Origin: Pseudomonadota bacterium
GTDB lineage: Bacteria > Pseudomonadota > Gammaproteobacteria > Burkholderiales > Burkholderiaceae_C
Assembly: GCA_021847345.1 (NCBI GenBank)
Contig: JAJZTW010000042.1
Location: 1-34,856, forward strand
DNA: 34,856 bases
Direction: 5' to 3'
Position 1 is the stretch's first letter. Each line of letters opens with the position of its first letter. Of the stretch, positions 7,931-15,618 are shown piece by piece. The notes beneath the pieces are model-generated. The model worked only from the letters and a program-made list of their open reading frames with translations. It did not search any database and was not told where the DNA came from. The position numbers and the translations under genes were made by a program.

Positions 7931-8743
7931 TCAGGCTCGCCAGCGAGCCAGGTAGGCCTGCACGAGTTCGAGAACCAGATCCGACTTGAGCACCAGGCCG
8001 AGGTCGATCATCTCGGTGTCGAGCTCCGGCGCGCGCAGGCTCGCCGGGATCGGTGCCGGTACCACGCGCCGAGCCTCCTCGCGGAAGAACACCGCGCTGA
8101 CCACGCCGGCGAACCACAGCTCGCGCCGAGCCAGGCGCGACTGTCCACGCTCGATGAACACCGGGCTGCCGCTGGAGCCCGGATACACGGCGGCGTCGAT
8201 CAGGAACTGGCGCCGGCCCTCGAAGTCGAGCATGGCCGGCGTGGCGGTGCTGCCGCGGCGCAGGATGGGCATCAGGTTGACCTGGTCCCACACGCCGCTG
8301 GGGTAGCCGACGAACAGCACCTCCTCCAGCGCGTCCAGCCCGTCCCAGGCCGGCGCATCGGGAATCAGCCGGCTGTCGATCGCCTCGACGTACAGTTCCA
8401 CGCCTTCGCTCGCCGCCGCCGCGCGCAGCGGAGCCAGCGGCACCACGGCGAGGTCGACGTCGGGGTCGGGGTGGACGAACCACGCCGATGGAAACTGCTC
8501 GATGCGCAGCTCGAAACGGCAGCCCAGCAGCGGCACCGCGCGCCGAGCCTGCGTGAACACCAGCGCGCCATCGCGCACGCCATCGACCAGGTGCCGGTTG
8601 GTGACCACGAAATCGGCCACGCCGCCGGGCCCATGGTGGCGCAGCACGAAGGCGGTGCCCGAGCCCTGGCTGCCGTCGTCGAGCACGGTGTCCACGCGCA
8701 CGGTGCTGAACAGCAGGCGCTTGGCGGTGGAGTCGACTCGCAT
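7931..8743 (-). CDS. Trypsin-like serine protease, last gene of the carboxysome operon
   Basis: A 270-residue chymotrypsin-fold protease. The triad is readable: His51 in TNRHLV, Asp97 in DPDVDLAVV (Asp93 or Asp95 are alternatives) and Ser191 in YPGSSGSPVF. The N-terminus has no signal peptide or membrane segment, so it should act in the cytosol, unlike DegP/HtrA, and no PDZ domain follows the protease core. The ATG at 8741-8743 lies 11 bases after the csoS1D stop on the same strand, so it is read as the final cistron of the cso operon. Possible clients are CsoS2, CsoSCA or damaged shell components, but nothing in the sequence names the substrate. The fold call is firm; the carboxysome role is inferred from position alone. 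Confidence 0.82.
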   Translation of the reverse strand: MRVDSTAKRLLFSTVRVDTVLDDGSQGSGTAFVLRHHGPGGVADFVVTNRHLVDGVRDGALVFTQARRAVPLLGCRFELRIEQFPSAWFVHPDPDVDLAVVPLAPLRAAAASEGVELYVEAIDSRLIPDAPAWDGLDALEEVLFVGYPSGVWDQVNLMPILRRGSTATPAMLDFEGRRQFLIDAAVYPGSSGSPVFIERGQSRLARRELWFAGVVSAVFFREEARRVVPAPIPASLRAPELDTEMIDLGLVLKSDLVLELVQAYLARWRA

Positions 8744-8754
8744 GCCGCGCCCCC

Positions 8755-9384
8755 TCAGGCGCCTGCCGCGCTGCGGTTCAGGCGCTGCAGCGCGGCCACG
8801 GCCGCCGCCTGCGCCTGCGCCGCCTCGGCCTCGGTGCCCATCATGGTCAGGCGCCCGAAGGTGCCGAAGGGCTTGACGTCGACCAGCGTGACATGCGCGG
8901 CCTTCTCGGCCTCGTTGGCCGCGTAGACGATGTAGCCGGCCGGCTCGACCTCGAGGATGAACATGCTCTTGCCCGGCAGCAGCATGGAACCCTTGCGCAA
9001 CTGGCGGTTGATCAGCGTCGCATGGTCGGGCGTGACCGCGCGGATGATCTCGTTCCACGCCACGTTGCAGGCCAGGCGCGACTCCAGCGTGGTGCCGAGC
9101 TGATCGAGGATCACCTGCCCGGCCGCCTGCACCTCGCTCTGGTTGCGGTAGTGCAGTTCCACGGAACCGAAGGAACGCTCGACCACCTGCTCGCCCATGT
9201 GCACGTTGGTGCGCTTGAGCGCCGTGTCCGACAGGCTGTGCACGGCCATTCCAGGCGCCACCTCGACCCACAGGCAGGCGTCGCCGGGCACCGGCAGGAA
9301 GCCCTGGGACGACGTTCCCAGGTACGACGCGAGCTGCTCCTGCAGCGCGTCGATGAACACGAAGGTACGCAGGCTGACGTTCAC
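8755..9384 (-). CDS. csoS1D: Tandem-BMC shell protein CsoS1D
   Basis: Pseudohexameric (trimeric) shell protein with two BMC domains in 209 residues, thought to form large gated pores and double-stacked trimers in the carboxysome facet. Recognised by [73 protein letters not shown] and [19 protein letters not shown], close to cyanobacterial CsoS1D. The start is GTG at 9382-9384. The N-terminal extension seen in some cyanobacterial forms is absent. It sits 10 bases after cbbO and 11 bases before the protease gene, so it belongs to the same transcript. Confidence 0.9.
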   Translation of the reverse strand: MNVSLRTFVFIDALQEQLASYLGTSSQGFLPVPGDACLWVEVAPGMAVHSLSDTALKRTNVHMGEQVVERSFGSVELHYRNQSEVQAAGQVILDQLGTTLESRLACNVAWNEIIRAVTPDHATLINRQLRKGSMLLPGKSMFILEVEPAGYIVYAANEAEKAAHVTLVDVKPFGTFGRLTMMGTEAEAAQAQAAAVAALQRLNRSAAGA

Positions 9385-9394
9385 GCCCGGGCCC

Positions 9395-11752
9395 TCAACG
9401 CGTCAGGCTCATGTAGAGCATGGGCAGTTTCTCGGGCAGGCGTTCGACCTTGTCGATGACGGTGAAATTGCGCGGGCCGAAGATGCGCGAGACGTACAGA
9501 TCGGCGTGCGGGTCGAGCGACAGCGCATACACGGTCACGCCTTCGCGCCCCAGTGCCTCCACCGCGTTGCGCGTGTCGTGGCGCAGGTACTGCGGATCGC
9601 GCACGTCGTTGTCGGCCGGCTCGCCGTCGGTGACCACGAAGCAGATCTTCTTGCGCTGTGGCTGGCGCGCCAGCGCGCGCCCGGCATGACGCAGCGCGGC
9701 GCCCATGCGCGTGGAGTAGCGCCCCTGCATGCCGGCCAGTCGCGCCTTGGCCAGGTCGCCATAGGGCTGGTCGAAATCCTTGAAGCGGTAGTAGTGCACG
9801 TCGTGCCGACCGTCGGAGCAGAAGCCGTGGATGGCGAAGGGGTCGCCGATGCGGGCAAGCGCCTCGGCCAGCAGCACGGTGGCCGAGCGCGTCAGGTCGA
9901 GCACGCTGTAGTCCATGCCCCGCACCTTGTCGTTGGACGACTCCGACAGATCCAGCAGCACCATCACCGCGAGATCACGCTGCGAGCGCTTCAGTCGCAC
10001 CATGCAGCGACCGTCGGGCTGCACGCCCATGCGCAGGTCGGTCATCAGGTGCACGGCTGCATCGAGGTCGATGTCGTCGCCCTCGCGCTGTCGGCGCTGG
10101 CGCTGCAGGCCCTGCGGGATCATCGACTCGATGAGGAATTTCAGGCGCGACGCCACCGGCTTGTGGCGTGCCAGGATGGACTCGATCAGCCCCAGGTCGC
10201 CGGGCTGGGCATGACGCTCCAGCAGGGTCACCCAGCTCGGGCGCTCGAGCTGGATCTGGTAGTCCCACTCCGGATAGTGATAGGGCTCGGACACCGGAGG
10301 CCGACCTTCCAGGGAGTTGATCGTGACGCCTTCCTGGTCGAGGTGGAACTCGGTGGGAAGCACCCACACTTCCTGCGCGTCGTCGCCGGCGAACTCGTTG
10401 TCGAGGTCGTTGACCATTTCCATGACGCTGACCTTGCGCCGCACCTGCTGGCGCGTCTCCCAGGTGGCCTGCAGTGCCTGCGCCTCGTCGTATTCCTCGA
10501 GCTGCCAGACCGCGCGGTTGTCGTCGCGATACACGGCGCGCTGGGCGTCCAGGCGCCGGTTGTACTCGGGAAGCCCCAGCGCCAGCAGCGAGTGCGCGAG
10601 TTCGACGCCCACGTTCCAGCTGATCTGGTTGTCCTCCAGCCCGGCCTGCGCGCGAAACAGCTCGACGCCCTGGCGCACCCATGGGTGGGCATCGGCCGGC
10701 TCGCTTTCCAGCAGCGCGCGCGCCAGGCGGTCGAGCAGGTCCCCGATGCGTTGCGGCTGTCCGGCATCGACGGGCGGATGCAGCGCCAGCCAGGACTCGC
10801 GCATGTTGGGAAAGCGCCGGATCGCCAGCGCTTCCACGCGCGCGTCCTCGATCAGTTCGACCAGCGCGATGTGCAGCGGCGACAGCGCCTGCATGGACAG
10901 CGGACGCTGCGTGAACACCAGGTGCGCCGTGCAGTGGTTGGCGATGGCGCGATACAGGTCCAGCGCGCCCACCACCTGTTCGGGCGGGGTGTCGGGACCG
11001 AACGGGCGCCAGTCGTCGTAGGCATCGGCCACGTGCACCACGTAGCGCTCGATGTACGGACGCAGGCCCTCGCGGCTTTCGTAGTCGCCGGCGGTCGGGC
11101 GCAGGAAGACGTCGCGGCCCCACATGGCGCGCAGGTAGATGTTGAGCCGGCGCTGCACGTTCACGAACAGCGTGCCCTTGCGCTCCTGCTGCAGCACCGA
11201 AAGCGCGTCGGGGCTTTGCAGCGAGAAATAGGCCTGCTGGCCCTCGAAGTCGGTCTTGTAGGCCTGCGCACCCCACTGCACCCAGCGCCGCAGCCCGCCC
11301 AGCGTGAGCTGCGACAGCAGGCGGTCGAGCTGCTCGAGCATCGGGCGCATGCCGCGCGGCGCCTGCGCCAGCATCAGCTGCAGCACGTTGAGGTACTGCC
11401 GGAACAGCTGGTCGTCGCCCAGGCGCTGCGCCGCCTGCGGCGCGGTACCGGCGATCAGCGCGAGCACCGCGCCCGAGGTCTTCGACGCCATCGCCAGCAG
11501 GAAGTTCACCAGCTCGGGCAGCACGTCCTCGCCGATGCCGCGCGCCAGTTGCGGCATGGATTGCAGGTAGCTGACCACCAGTTCCTCGCCGCGCCCGAGC
11601 TGGTGCAGGGCCACCGCGCCCTTGAGGTAGTTGTCCAGTCCGCGCGGCGAGAAGGCACGCGCCGCCTCGCTCCACGACGCGCGCAGCAGCTCGCGCGCGT
11701 TGCCCGGCAGCTCGTCGTACAGCTCCTGGAATTCCTCCAGATGGATGGTCAT
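9395..11752 (-). CDS. cbbO: Rubisco activase adaptor CbbO
   Basis: A 785-residue partner of CbbQ. In the CbbQO activase the CbbO subunit bridges the AAA+ ring to Rubisco and helps remove inhibitory sugar phosphates. The C-terminal von Willebrand A domain has a full MIDAS: DLSES (in [14 protein letters not shown]), the threonine in YSTRMGAAL, and the aspartate in [12 protein letters not shown]. The protein ends in [10 protein letters not shown], as NorD/CbbO proteins do. The ATG at 11750-11752 starts [20 protein letters not shown]; the frame stays open upstream over cbbQ, but this start fits homologues. It follows cbbQ by 23 bases. The length is normal for the family. Confidence 0.93.
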   Translation of the reverse strand: MTIHLEEFQELYDELPGNARELLRASWSEAARAFSPRGLDNYLKGAVALHQLGRGEELVVSYLQSMPQLARGIGEDVLPELVNFLLAMASKTSGAVLALIAGTAPQAAQRLGDDQLFRQYLNVLQLMLAQAPRGMRPMLEQLDRLLSQLTLGGLRRWVQWGAQAYKTDFEGQQAYFSLQSPDALSVLQQERKGTLFVNVQRRLNIYLRAMWGRDVFLRPTAGDYESREGLRPYIERYVVHVADAYDDWRPFGPDTPPEQVVGALDLYRAIANHCTAHLVFTQRPLSMQALSPLHIALVELIEDARVEALAIRRFPNMRESWLALHPPVDAGQPQRIGDLLDRLARALLESEPADAHPWVRQGVELFRAQAGLEDNQISWNVGVELAHSLLALGLPEYNRRLDAQRAVYRDDNRAVWQLEEYDEAQALQATWETRQQVRRKVSVMEMVNDLDNEFAGDDAQEVWVLPTEFHLDQEGVTINSLEGRPPVSEPYHYPEWDYQIQLERPSWVTLLERHAQPGDLGLIESILARHKPVASRLKFLIESMIPQGLQRQRRQREGDDIDLDAAVHLMTDLRMGVQPDGRCMVRLKRSQRDLAVMVLLDLSESSNDKVRGMDYSVLDLTRSATVLLAEALARIGDPFAIHGFCSDGRHDVHYYRFKDFDQPYGDLAKARLAGMQGRYSTRMGAALRHAGRALARQPQRKKICFVVTDGEPADNDVRDPQYLRHDTRNAVEALGREGVTVYALSLDPHADLYVSRIFGPRNFTVIDKVERLPEKLPMLYMSLTR

Positions 11753-11775
11753 CGCGGCGGTGGCGGTGGGGCCGG

Positions 11776-12687
11776 TCAGAAATAGGTGGTGACGGTGGCG
11801 TCGAGGGCGTCGCGCATGTCGGGGTCGTCGGTGATCGGGCGCACCAGCGCCATGCGGCAGGCCTCGGGCGCGCCCACGCCCTGGCGGATCAGCGAGCCGG
11901 CGTAGATCAGCATGCGCGTGGACAGCCCCTCGTCCAGCCCGTGCCCCTTGAGATTGCGCGAACGCTCGGCGATGTGCACCAGGTTGCGCGCCACCTCGGG
12001 CGCCACGCCCGACTCGTGGGCCACGATCTCGGCCTCGATGTCGGCCTGCGGATAGTGGAAATCCAGCGCCGCGAATCGCTGCTTGGTCGACTGCTTCAGG
12101 TCCTTCATCAGGCTCTGGTAGCCGGGGTTGTAGGAGATCACCAGCTGGAAATCGGGATGGGCGTGGATGATCTCGCCCTTCTTTTCCAGCGGAAGCATGC
12201 GTCGGGCATCGGTCAGCGGGTGGATGGCCACCGTGGTGTCCTGGCGGGCCTCCACCACCTCGTCGAGATAGCAGATGGCGCCCAGGCGGGCGGCCAGCGC
12301 CAGCGGCCCGTCCTGCCAGCGCGTGCCCTCGGCGTCGAGCAGGAAACGACCGACCAGGTCGCTGGCGGTCATGTCCTCGTTGCACGACACGGTCACCAGG
12401 GGCTTGCCCAGGCGCCAGGCCATGTATTCGACGAAACGCGTCTTGCCGCAGCCGGTGGGCCCCTTGAGCATCACCGGCAGGCGCACCGAGTAGGCGGCCT
12501 CGTACAGCGCGACTTCGTCGGCGACACCACGGTAATAGGGCTCGGTGTCGATCCGGTAGGCCTCGAGCAGGTCGGTGGCCGCCGGCTCGGCCGCGGAGCG
12601 CGCCGAGGCGGGCATTACCGAGCCGCCACGGGGTCCGCGGGTGTCCTGGCGTGGCGCATAGGTTCGGGTGTTGTCGTCGTGTCGCAT
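11776..12687 (-). CDS. cbbQ: AAA+ Rubisco activase CbbQ
   Basis: MoxR-class AAA+ ATPase, the motor of the CbbQO Rubisco activase. Walker [11 protein letters not shown], Walker [15 protein letters not shown], and the near-invariant [37 protein letters not shown] and [17 protein letters not shown] are all present. With the ATG at 12685-12687 the protein has 303 residues. Family members begin near the [15 protein letters not shown] stretch and are about 270 long, so the ATG at 12613-12615 (279 residues) is a serious alternative. Neither has a strong Shine-Dalgarno. An 88-base gap separates it from mcdB, the longest gap in this part of the operon. Confidence 0.92.
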   Translation of the reverse strand: MRHDDNTRTYAPRQDTRGPRGGSVMPASARSAAEPAATDLLEAYRIDTEPYYRGVADEVALYEAAYSVRLPVMLKGPTGCGKTRFVEYMAWRLGKPLVTVSCNEDMTASDLVGRFLLDAEGTRWQDGPLALAARLGAICYLDEVVEARQDTTVAIHPLTDARRMLPLEKKGEIIHAHPDFQLVISYNPGYQSLMKDLKQSTKQRFAALDFHYPQADIEAEIVAHESGVAPEVARNLVHIAERSRNLKGHGLDEGLSTRMLIYAGSLIRQGVGAPEACRMALVRPITDDPDMRDALDATVTTYF

Positions 12688-12775
12688 GGCGAATCGGTAC
12701 TCGGGAGATGCTCGGGGTGGTCGCGGGTCGAGCCGCGCGTCAAGTGTAGAAGCGGGCCTTCGGCGGCGCACCCGC

Positions 12776-13012
12776 TCAGTCGGGCCAGACCCGCCGCGGG
12801 AACAAATTCGCCGACGATTCCCGGGGATCGGCCCCGCCGCGCGCGCTGCTCGCGACCACGGCGCTTGCGGGCCGCGTCGCGGCGGGCGCCTGTGTGGGCG
12901 CCGCGGGCGCCGCGGGCGCCGGCTTGGCGCCGGCGCGGGCCGGGCGCGGGGTGGCCGGTGCGCAACGTGCCTGTCGCACGCTTTGCGCGAGCTTGTCCTT
13001 GATTCGGGTCAT
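12776..13012 (-). CDS. mcdB: Carboxysome positioning adaptor McdB
   Basis: A short (78 residues), low-complexity Ala/Pro-rich protein with a basic N-terminus ([16 protein letters not shown]) and a disordered middle. It ends in [11 protein letters not shown]; a tryptophan near the C-terminus is a hallmark of alpha-carboxysome McdB. Its ATG overlaps the mcdA stop (ATGA), as expected for an McdA/McdB pair. McdB binds the organelle and stimulates the McdA ATPase, which spreads carboxysomes over the nucleoid. The assignment rests mainly on pairing and composition, since such proteins have little alignable sequence. It is among the smaller members I would expect. Confidence 0.75.
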   Translation of the reverse strand: MTRIKDKLAQSVRQARCAPATPRPARAGAKPAPAAPAAPTQAPAATRPASAVVASSARGGADPRESSANLFPRRVWPD

Positions 13013-13647
13013 GATGCTGGCAACTCCTCGATGATGGCTTGGATCTCTTCGGCGGCGGCCTGACCCCGCGCGCCCATCTGGAACACCGACACGCCGTCCA
13101 GCGCGGCGGCGCGATACACCGCGCGCCTGCGCACCACGGAGCGCAGCAGCGGCATGCCGAACTCGGCCAGCGCATGCTGCATCGCCGCCGACAGCGCGCT
13201 GCGCTGCTCGATCTGGTTGAGCACCAGGCAGGCGCGCAGCCCGGGGTTGACCTGCCGCGCCGCCTCGACCTCCTGCGGCAGGCGCAGGCTGGCCCACAGG
13301 TCCACCGGCGACGGCAGCACCGGCACCAGCGCGACATCGCAGGCACGCAGCGCCTGCATCGACGCGGCGCCGTCCAGCGACGGCGGACAATCGAGCACGA
13401 TGTGCGCGTAGGCCTTGAAGGCGCGGCGCAGCGCGCTCGCATCCCAGCGTCCGGACAGCTGCTTGACCGTGGCGGCGAAGGGCTGGGTGCCCGCGCCGGC
13501 CCATTGCAGGGCCGACGCCTGCGGGTCGAGATCGACCAGCACCGTCGGCGCGGCGCGTGCCAGTCCGGCGGCGAGATTCATCGCCAGCGTGGTCTTGCCG
13601 GCGCCGCCCTTCTGGTTGATCACGGCGAGCACGCGCGGCGCGGCCAT
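13009..13647 (-). CDS. mcdA: ParA-type carboxysome positioning ATPase McdA
   Basis: A 212-residue ParA/MinD-family ATPase. The deviant Walker A KGGAGKTT (residues 13-20) carries the signature lysine, followed by VLVDLDPQASALQW (Walker A') and HIVLDCPPS (Walker B). A ParA inside a cso operon next to an McdB-like gene is the McdAB system, which uses nucleoid-bound ATPase gradients to space carboxysomes. The ATG at 13645-13647 is 5 bases after the acRAF stop. The C-terminal RGQAAAEEIQAIIEEL is typical of McdA-like proteins. It could be an ordinary plasmid-type ParA, but no parB or replication gene is nearby. Confidence 0.88.
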   Translation of the reverse strand: MAAPRVLAVINQKGGAGKTTLAMNLAAGLARAAPTVLVDLDPQASALQWAGAGTQPFAATVKQLSGRWDASALRRAFKAYAHIVLDCPPSLDGAASMQALRACDVALVPVLPSPVDLWASLRLPQEVEAARQVNPGLRACLVLNQIEQRSALSAAMQHALAEFGMPLLRSVVRRRAVYRAAALDGVSVFQMGARGQAAAEEIQAIIEELPAS

Positions 13648-13652
13648 GGTCT

Positions 13653-13925
13653 TCAGTCCGCTTGTCGCGCCAGCGCGTCGAGCTGGCGTGCGAAATCGCG
13701 TTCGCGCTCGCCCAGCGGCTCGCCGTCGGCGTCCAGCGTGACGTTCACGTGGCCACTGGCGAAGCTGACATTGCGCGGGTAGAAGCCGGTGCGCTCGGAC
13801 AGCTCGCCCAGCGCGTCCAGGAAGGCCCGCGTGTGGGAGTAGTCGGCGAACTCGAAGCGCCTGAACAGCAGCGGCGGCTTGGCCTGCTCCTGCCAGGCGC
13901 CGCTGGCTTGGCTGGCGTCGGGCAT
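13653..13925 (-). CDS. Alpha-carboxysome Rubisco assembly factor acRAF (PCD-like)
   Basis: A 90-residue protein with the pterin-4a-carbinolamine dehydratase-like fold used as a Rubisco assembly chaperone in alpha-carboxysome operons. Visible features are LLFRRFEFADYSHTRAFLDAL, GFYPRNVSFASGHVNVTL and a C-terminal helix ERERDFARQLDALA. Compared with true dehydratases the active-site His-His pattern is not conserved (YSHTRAF, ASGHVNVT), which fits the catalytically dead carboxysomal group. It lies 38 bases after the last csoS1 and just before mcdA, its normal place. A biopterin-recycling role is unlikely here. Confidence 0.82.
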   Translation of the reverse strand: MPDASQASGAWQEQAKPPLLFRRFEFADYSHTRAFLDALGELSERTGFYPRNVSFASGHVNVTLDADGEPLGERERDFARQLDALARQAD

Positions 13926-13963
13926 GCGATGCTCCTTCGTGTCGGTGGGCGCCGCAGCGCGGA

Positions 13964-14302
13964 TCAGCTGCGGGTGGACGTGATTTCGGCGTCGCGCCCG
14001 CCGGCATCGGCCTGCGGGCGCGCCGGCAGCACGCCCTCCACCTCGTCGTGCACGCGGGCGATGATGTGCGCGGCCACCAGGCCGTCGCCCACGCGCTCGC
14101 AGGCATCGGCGCCGGCACGCACCGCCGCGTTGACCGCGCCGGTCTCGCCACGCACCAGCGTGGTCACGTAGCCGCCGCCGACGAACTGGCGCCCGACCAG
14201 GCGCACCTCGGCGGCCTTGCACATCGCGTCGGCGGCCTCGATGGCCGGCACCAGGCCGCGCGTCTCGATCATTCCCAGGGCAATGCCCGTCACGTTTGCC
14301 AT
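13964..14302 (-). CDS. csoS1: Carboxysome hexameric shell protein CsoS1 (third copy, extended)
   Basis: Single-BMC-domain shell hexamer that tiles the carboxysome facets, 112 residues. The core GIALGMIETRGLVPAIEAADAMC through IIARVH is almost identical to the two upstream copies (one visible change, VGRQF for IGRQF). Its tail is longer (ARPQADAGGRDAEITSTRS), about 14 residues past the usual end. The start ATG at 14300-14302 follows a strong hairpin. By order it may be the counterpart of one of CsoS1A/B/C, but the copies are too alike to assign letters. Confidence 0.92.
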   Translation of the reverse strand: MANVTGIALGMIETRGLVPAIEAADAMCKAAEVRLVGRQFVGGGYVTTLVRGETGAVNAAVRAGADACERVGDGLVAAHIIARVHDEVEGVLPARPQADAGGRDAEITSTRS

Positions 14303-14321
14303 TGCAGTCGTCTCGTTGGGT

Positions 14322-14360
14322 CTCGAGGGCCCCGGCGCGTCATCGCCGGGGGCCCTCGAG
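14322..14360 (-). promoter_or_regulatory. Long hairpin between csoS1 copies
   Basis: A 16-bp stem (CTCGAGGGCCCCGGCG at 14322-14337 against 14344-14360, one bulged G) with a 6-base loop, in the gap between the second and third csoS1 genes. No U-tract follows, so it is better read as an mRNA processing or stability element, or an attenuator, that lowers dosage of the genes beyond it. Structure seen; role inferred. Confidence 0.6.
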
Positions 14361-14392
14361 GAGTGGATGTCGCCGGGTCAGTTCACGCCTTC

Positions 14393-14689
14393 TCAGGCCT
14401 CGGCGGCGACCGGCAGGATGCCTTCGACCTCGCCGTGCACGCGGGCGATGATGTGCGCGGCCACCAGGCCGTCACCCACGCGCTCGCAGGCATCGGCGCC
14501 GGCACGCACCGCCGCGTTGACCGCGCCGGTCTCGCCACGCACCAGCGTGGTCACGTAGCCGCCGCCGACGAACTGGCGTCCGATCAGGCGCACCTCGGCG
14601 GCCTTGCACATCGCGTCGGCGGCCTCGATGGCCGGCACCAGGCCGCGCGTCTCGATCATTCCCAGGGCGATTCCATTGGAAGTAGGCAT
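14393..14689 (-). CDS. csoS1: Carboxysome hexameric shell protein CsoS1 (second copy)
   Basis: A 98-residue single BMC domain protein, the standard CsoS1 length. It starts MPTSNGIALGMIETRGL and ends EVEGILPVAAEA. The pore-lining and edge motifs (GRQFVGGGYVTTLVRGETGA) are identical to the first copy. The ATG at 14687-14689 has an AGGAGATC Shine-Dalgarno. Hexamers of this protein form the bulk of the shell and pass bicarbonate through the central pore. It lies 50 bases after the first copy. Confidence 0.94.
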   Translation of the reverse strand: MPTSNGIALGMIETRGLVPAIEAADAMCKAAEVRLIGRQFVGGGYVTTLVRGETGAVNAAVRAGADACERVGDGLVAAHIIARVHGEVEGILPVAAEA

Positions 14690-14739
14690 GTTGATCTCCT
14701 CGATGAGTGGGGTTCGTGAATACGGTTGGGGATTGCGGT

Positions 14740-15036
14740 TCACGCGTTCGGCGCGCTCGGCAGCACGCTTTCGACCTCGCCGTGCACGCGGGCGATGATG
14801 TGCGCGGCCACCAGGCCGTCGCCCACGCGCTCGCAGGCATCGGCGCCGGCACGCACCGCCGCGTTGACCGCGCCGGTCTCGCCACGCACCAGCGTGGTCA
14901 CGTAGCCGCCGCCGACGAACTGGCGTCCGATCAGGCGCACCTCGGCGGCCTTGCACATCGCGTCGGCGGCCTCGATGGCCGGCACCAGGCCGCGCGTCTC
15001 GATCATTCCCAGGGCAATGCCCATTCGTTCAGCCAT
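14740..15036 (-). CDS. csoS1: Carboxysome hexameric shell protein CsoS1 (first copy)
   Basis: A 98-residue BMC-domain protein, MAERMGIALGMIETRG to ESVLPSAPNA. The core equals the second copy at protein level. The ATG at 15034-15036 is preceded by a strong GAGGAG Shine-Dalgarno, as expected for the most abundant shell protein. It follows csoS4B after 71 bases in which I see no clear structure. Confidence 0.94.
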   Translation of the reverse strand: MAERMGIALGMIETRGLVPAIEAADAMCKAAEVRLIGRQFVGGGYVTTLVRGETGAVNAAVRAGADACERVGDGLVAAHIIARVHGEVESVLPSAPNA

Positions 15037-15107
15037 TTGTCACTCCTCAGGTGAAGTCCAAAAATCCCGTGCCTCGGTGGTGGTGCATCGCGCCTCGGAC
15101 GCCAGCA

Positions 15108-15353
15108 TCACGCCTCCCACGAGTCGATGATTCCGCAGATGGTCAGATCGGTCGTCACACTGCGCTGCGGCATCGCCAGACGTGCGGCGCTTCCCAGCGT
15201 GGTGAACACCCACTTGCCGACCGGCGCGCCCACCGGATCGGTCGCCACCTCGATGTTTCCCCGCTGCCCCTGCAGCACGCGCAGCGAGGCCGACTGCAAT
15301 CCCGGCGCACGCCGCGTGCAGACCAGTTCGTCCTTGACCTGCCAGATTTCCAT
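15108..15353 (-). CDS. csoS4B: Carboxysome vertex protein CsoS4B
   Basis: An 81-residue pentameric vertex (BMC-P, EutN/CcmL-like) protein. It shows MEIWQVKDELVCTRRAPGL, then LRVLQGQRGNIEVATDPVG, WVFTTLGSAARLA and the closing strand DLTICGIIDSW. Pentamers cap the twelve corners of the shell. Its ATG overlaps the csoS4A stop by one base, so the paralogues are translationally coupled. Its N-terminal half differs enough from CsoS4A for confident naming. Confidence 0.93.
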   Translation of the reverse strand: MEIWQVKDELVCTRRAPGLQSASLRVLQGQRGNIEVATDPVGAPVGKWVFTTLGSAARLAMPQRSVTTDLTICGIIDSWEA

Positions 15354-15607
15354 CAGGCCTCCGCGCTCCAGTGGTCGATGATCCCGACGATGGTCAGGTC
15401 GGACGGAAAGTCCTTGGCTCCGGCGGCATCACGCGCCGCCGACGAGCCCACGCACAGCACCCAGTCGCCGGGCACGCAGCCGACGGCGTCCACCGCCACC
15501 GATCGCGTCCCGCCGGGCTTGTCCTGCACCACCAGCAGCGGGCGATGCCCGAAACTGTCGATGCGATTCGTCGACACCAGGGTCTTTTCCACTCGCATGA
15601 TGCGCAT
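15353..15607 (-). CDS. csoS4A: Carboxysome vertex protein CsoS4A
   Basis: An 84-residue pentameric vertex protein. MRIMRVEKTLVSTNRIDSFG, LLVVQDKPGG, VGCVPGDWVLCVGSSAARDA and DLTIVGIIDHW are the family hallmarks and match CsoS4A better than CsoS4B. The gene starts 11 bases after the csoSCA stop. An internal ATG (MRVEKT) is possible, but homologues keep the extra residues. Confidence 0.94.
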   Translation of the reverse strand: MRIMRVEKTLVSTNRIDSFGHRPLLVVQDKPGGTRSVAVDAVGCVPGDWVLCVGSSAARDAAGAKDFPSDLTIVGIIDHWSAEA

Positions 15608-15618
15608 GGCCGGGCTCC

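Larger units (their letters stand above)
14045..15022 (-). repeat. Three tandem near-identical csoS1 coding repeats
   Basis: About 240 bases of the csoS1 core recur three times (around 14045-14286, 14432-14674 and 14780-15022) with only a handful of differences, while the leaders and the C-terminal tails differ. This marks recent duplication or ongoing gene conversion. Such repeats are also a place where assemblies can collapse. Confidence 0.85.

Noticed and set aside
9197..11785. A very long plus-strand open frame (over 850 codons) opposite cbbO and csoS1D
   Set aside because: It lies antisense to strongly conserved genes, its translation is rich in His/Gln/Arg/Val without motifs, and such mirror frames are expected in very GC-rich DNA.
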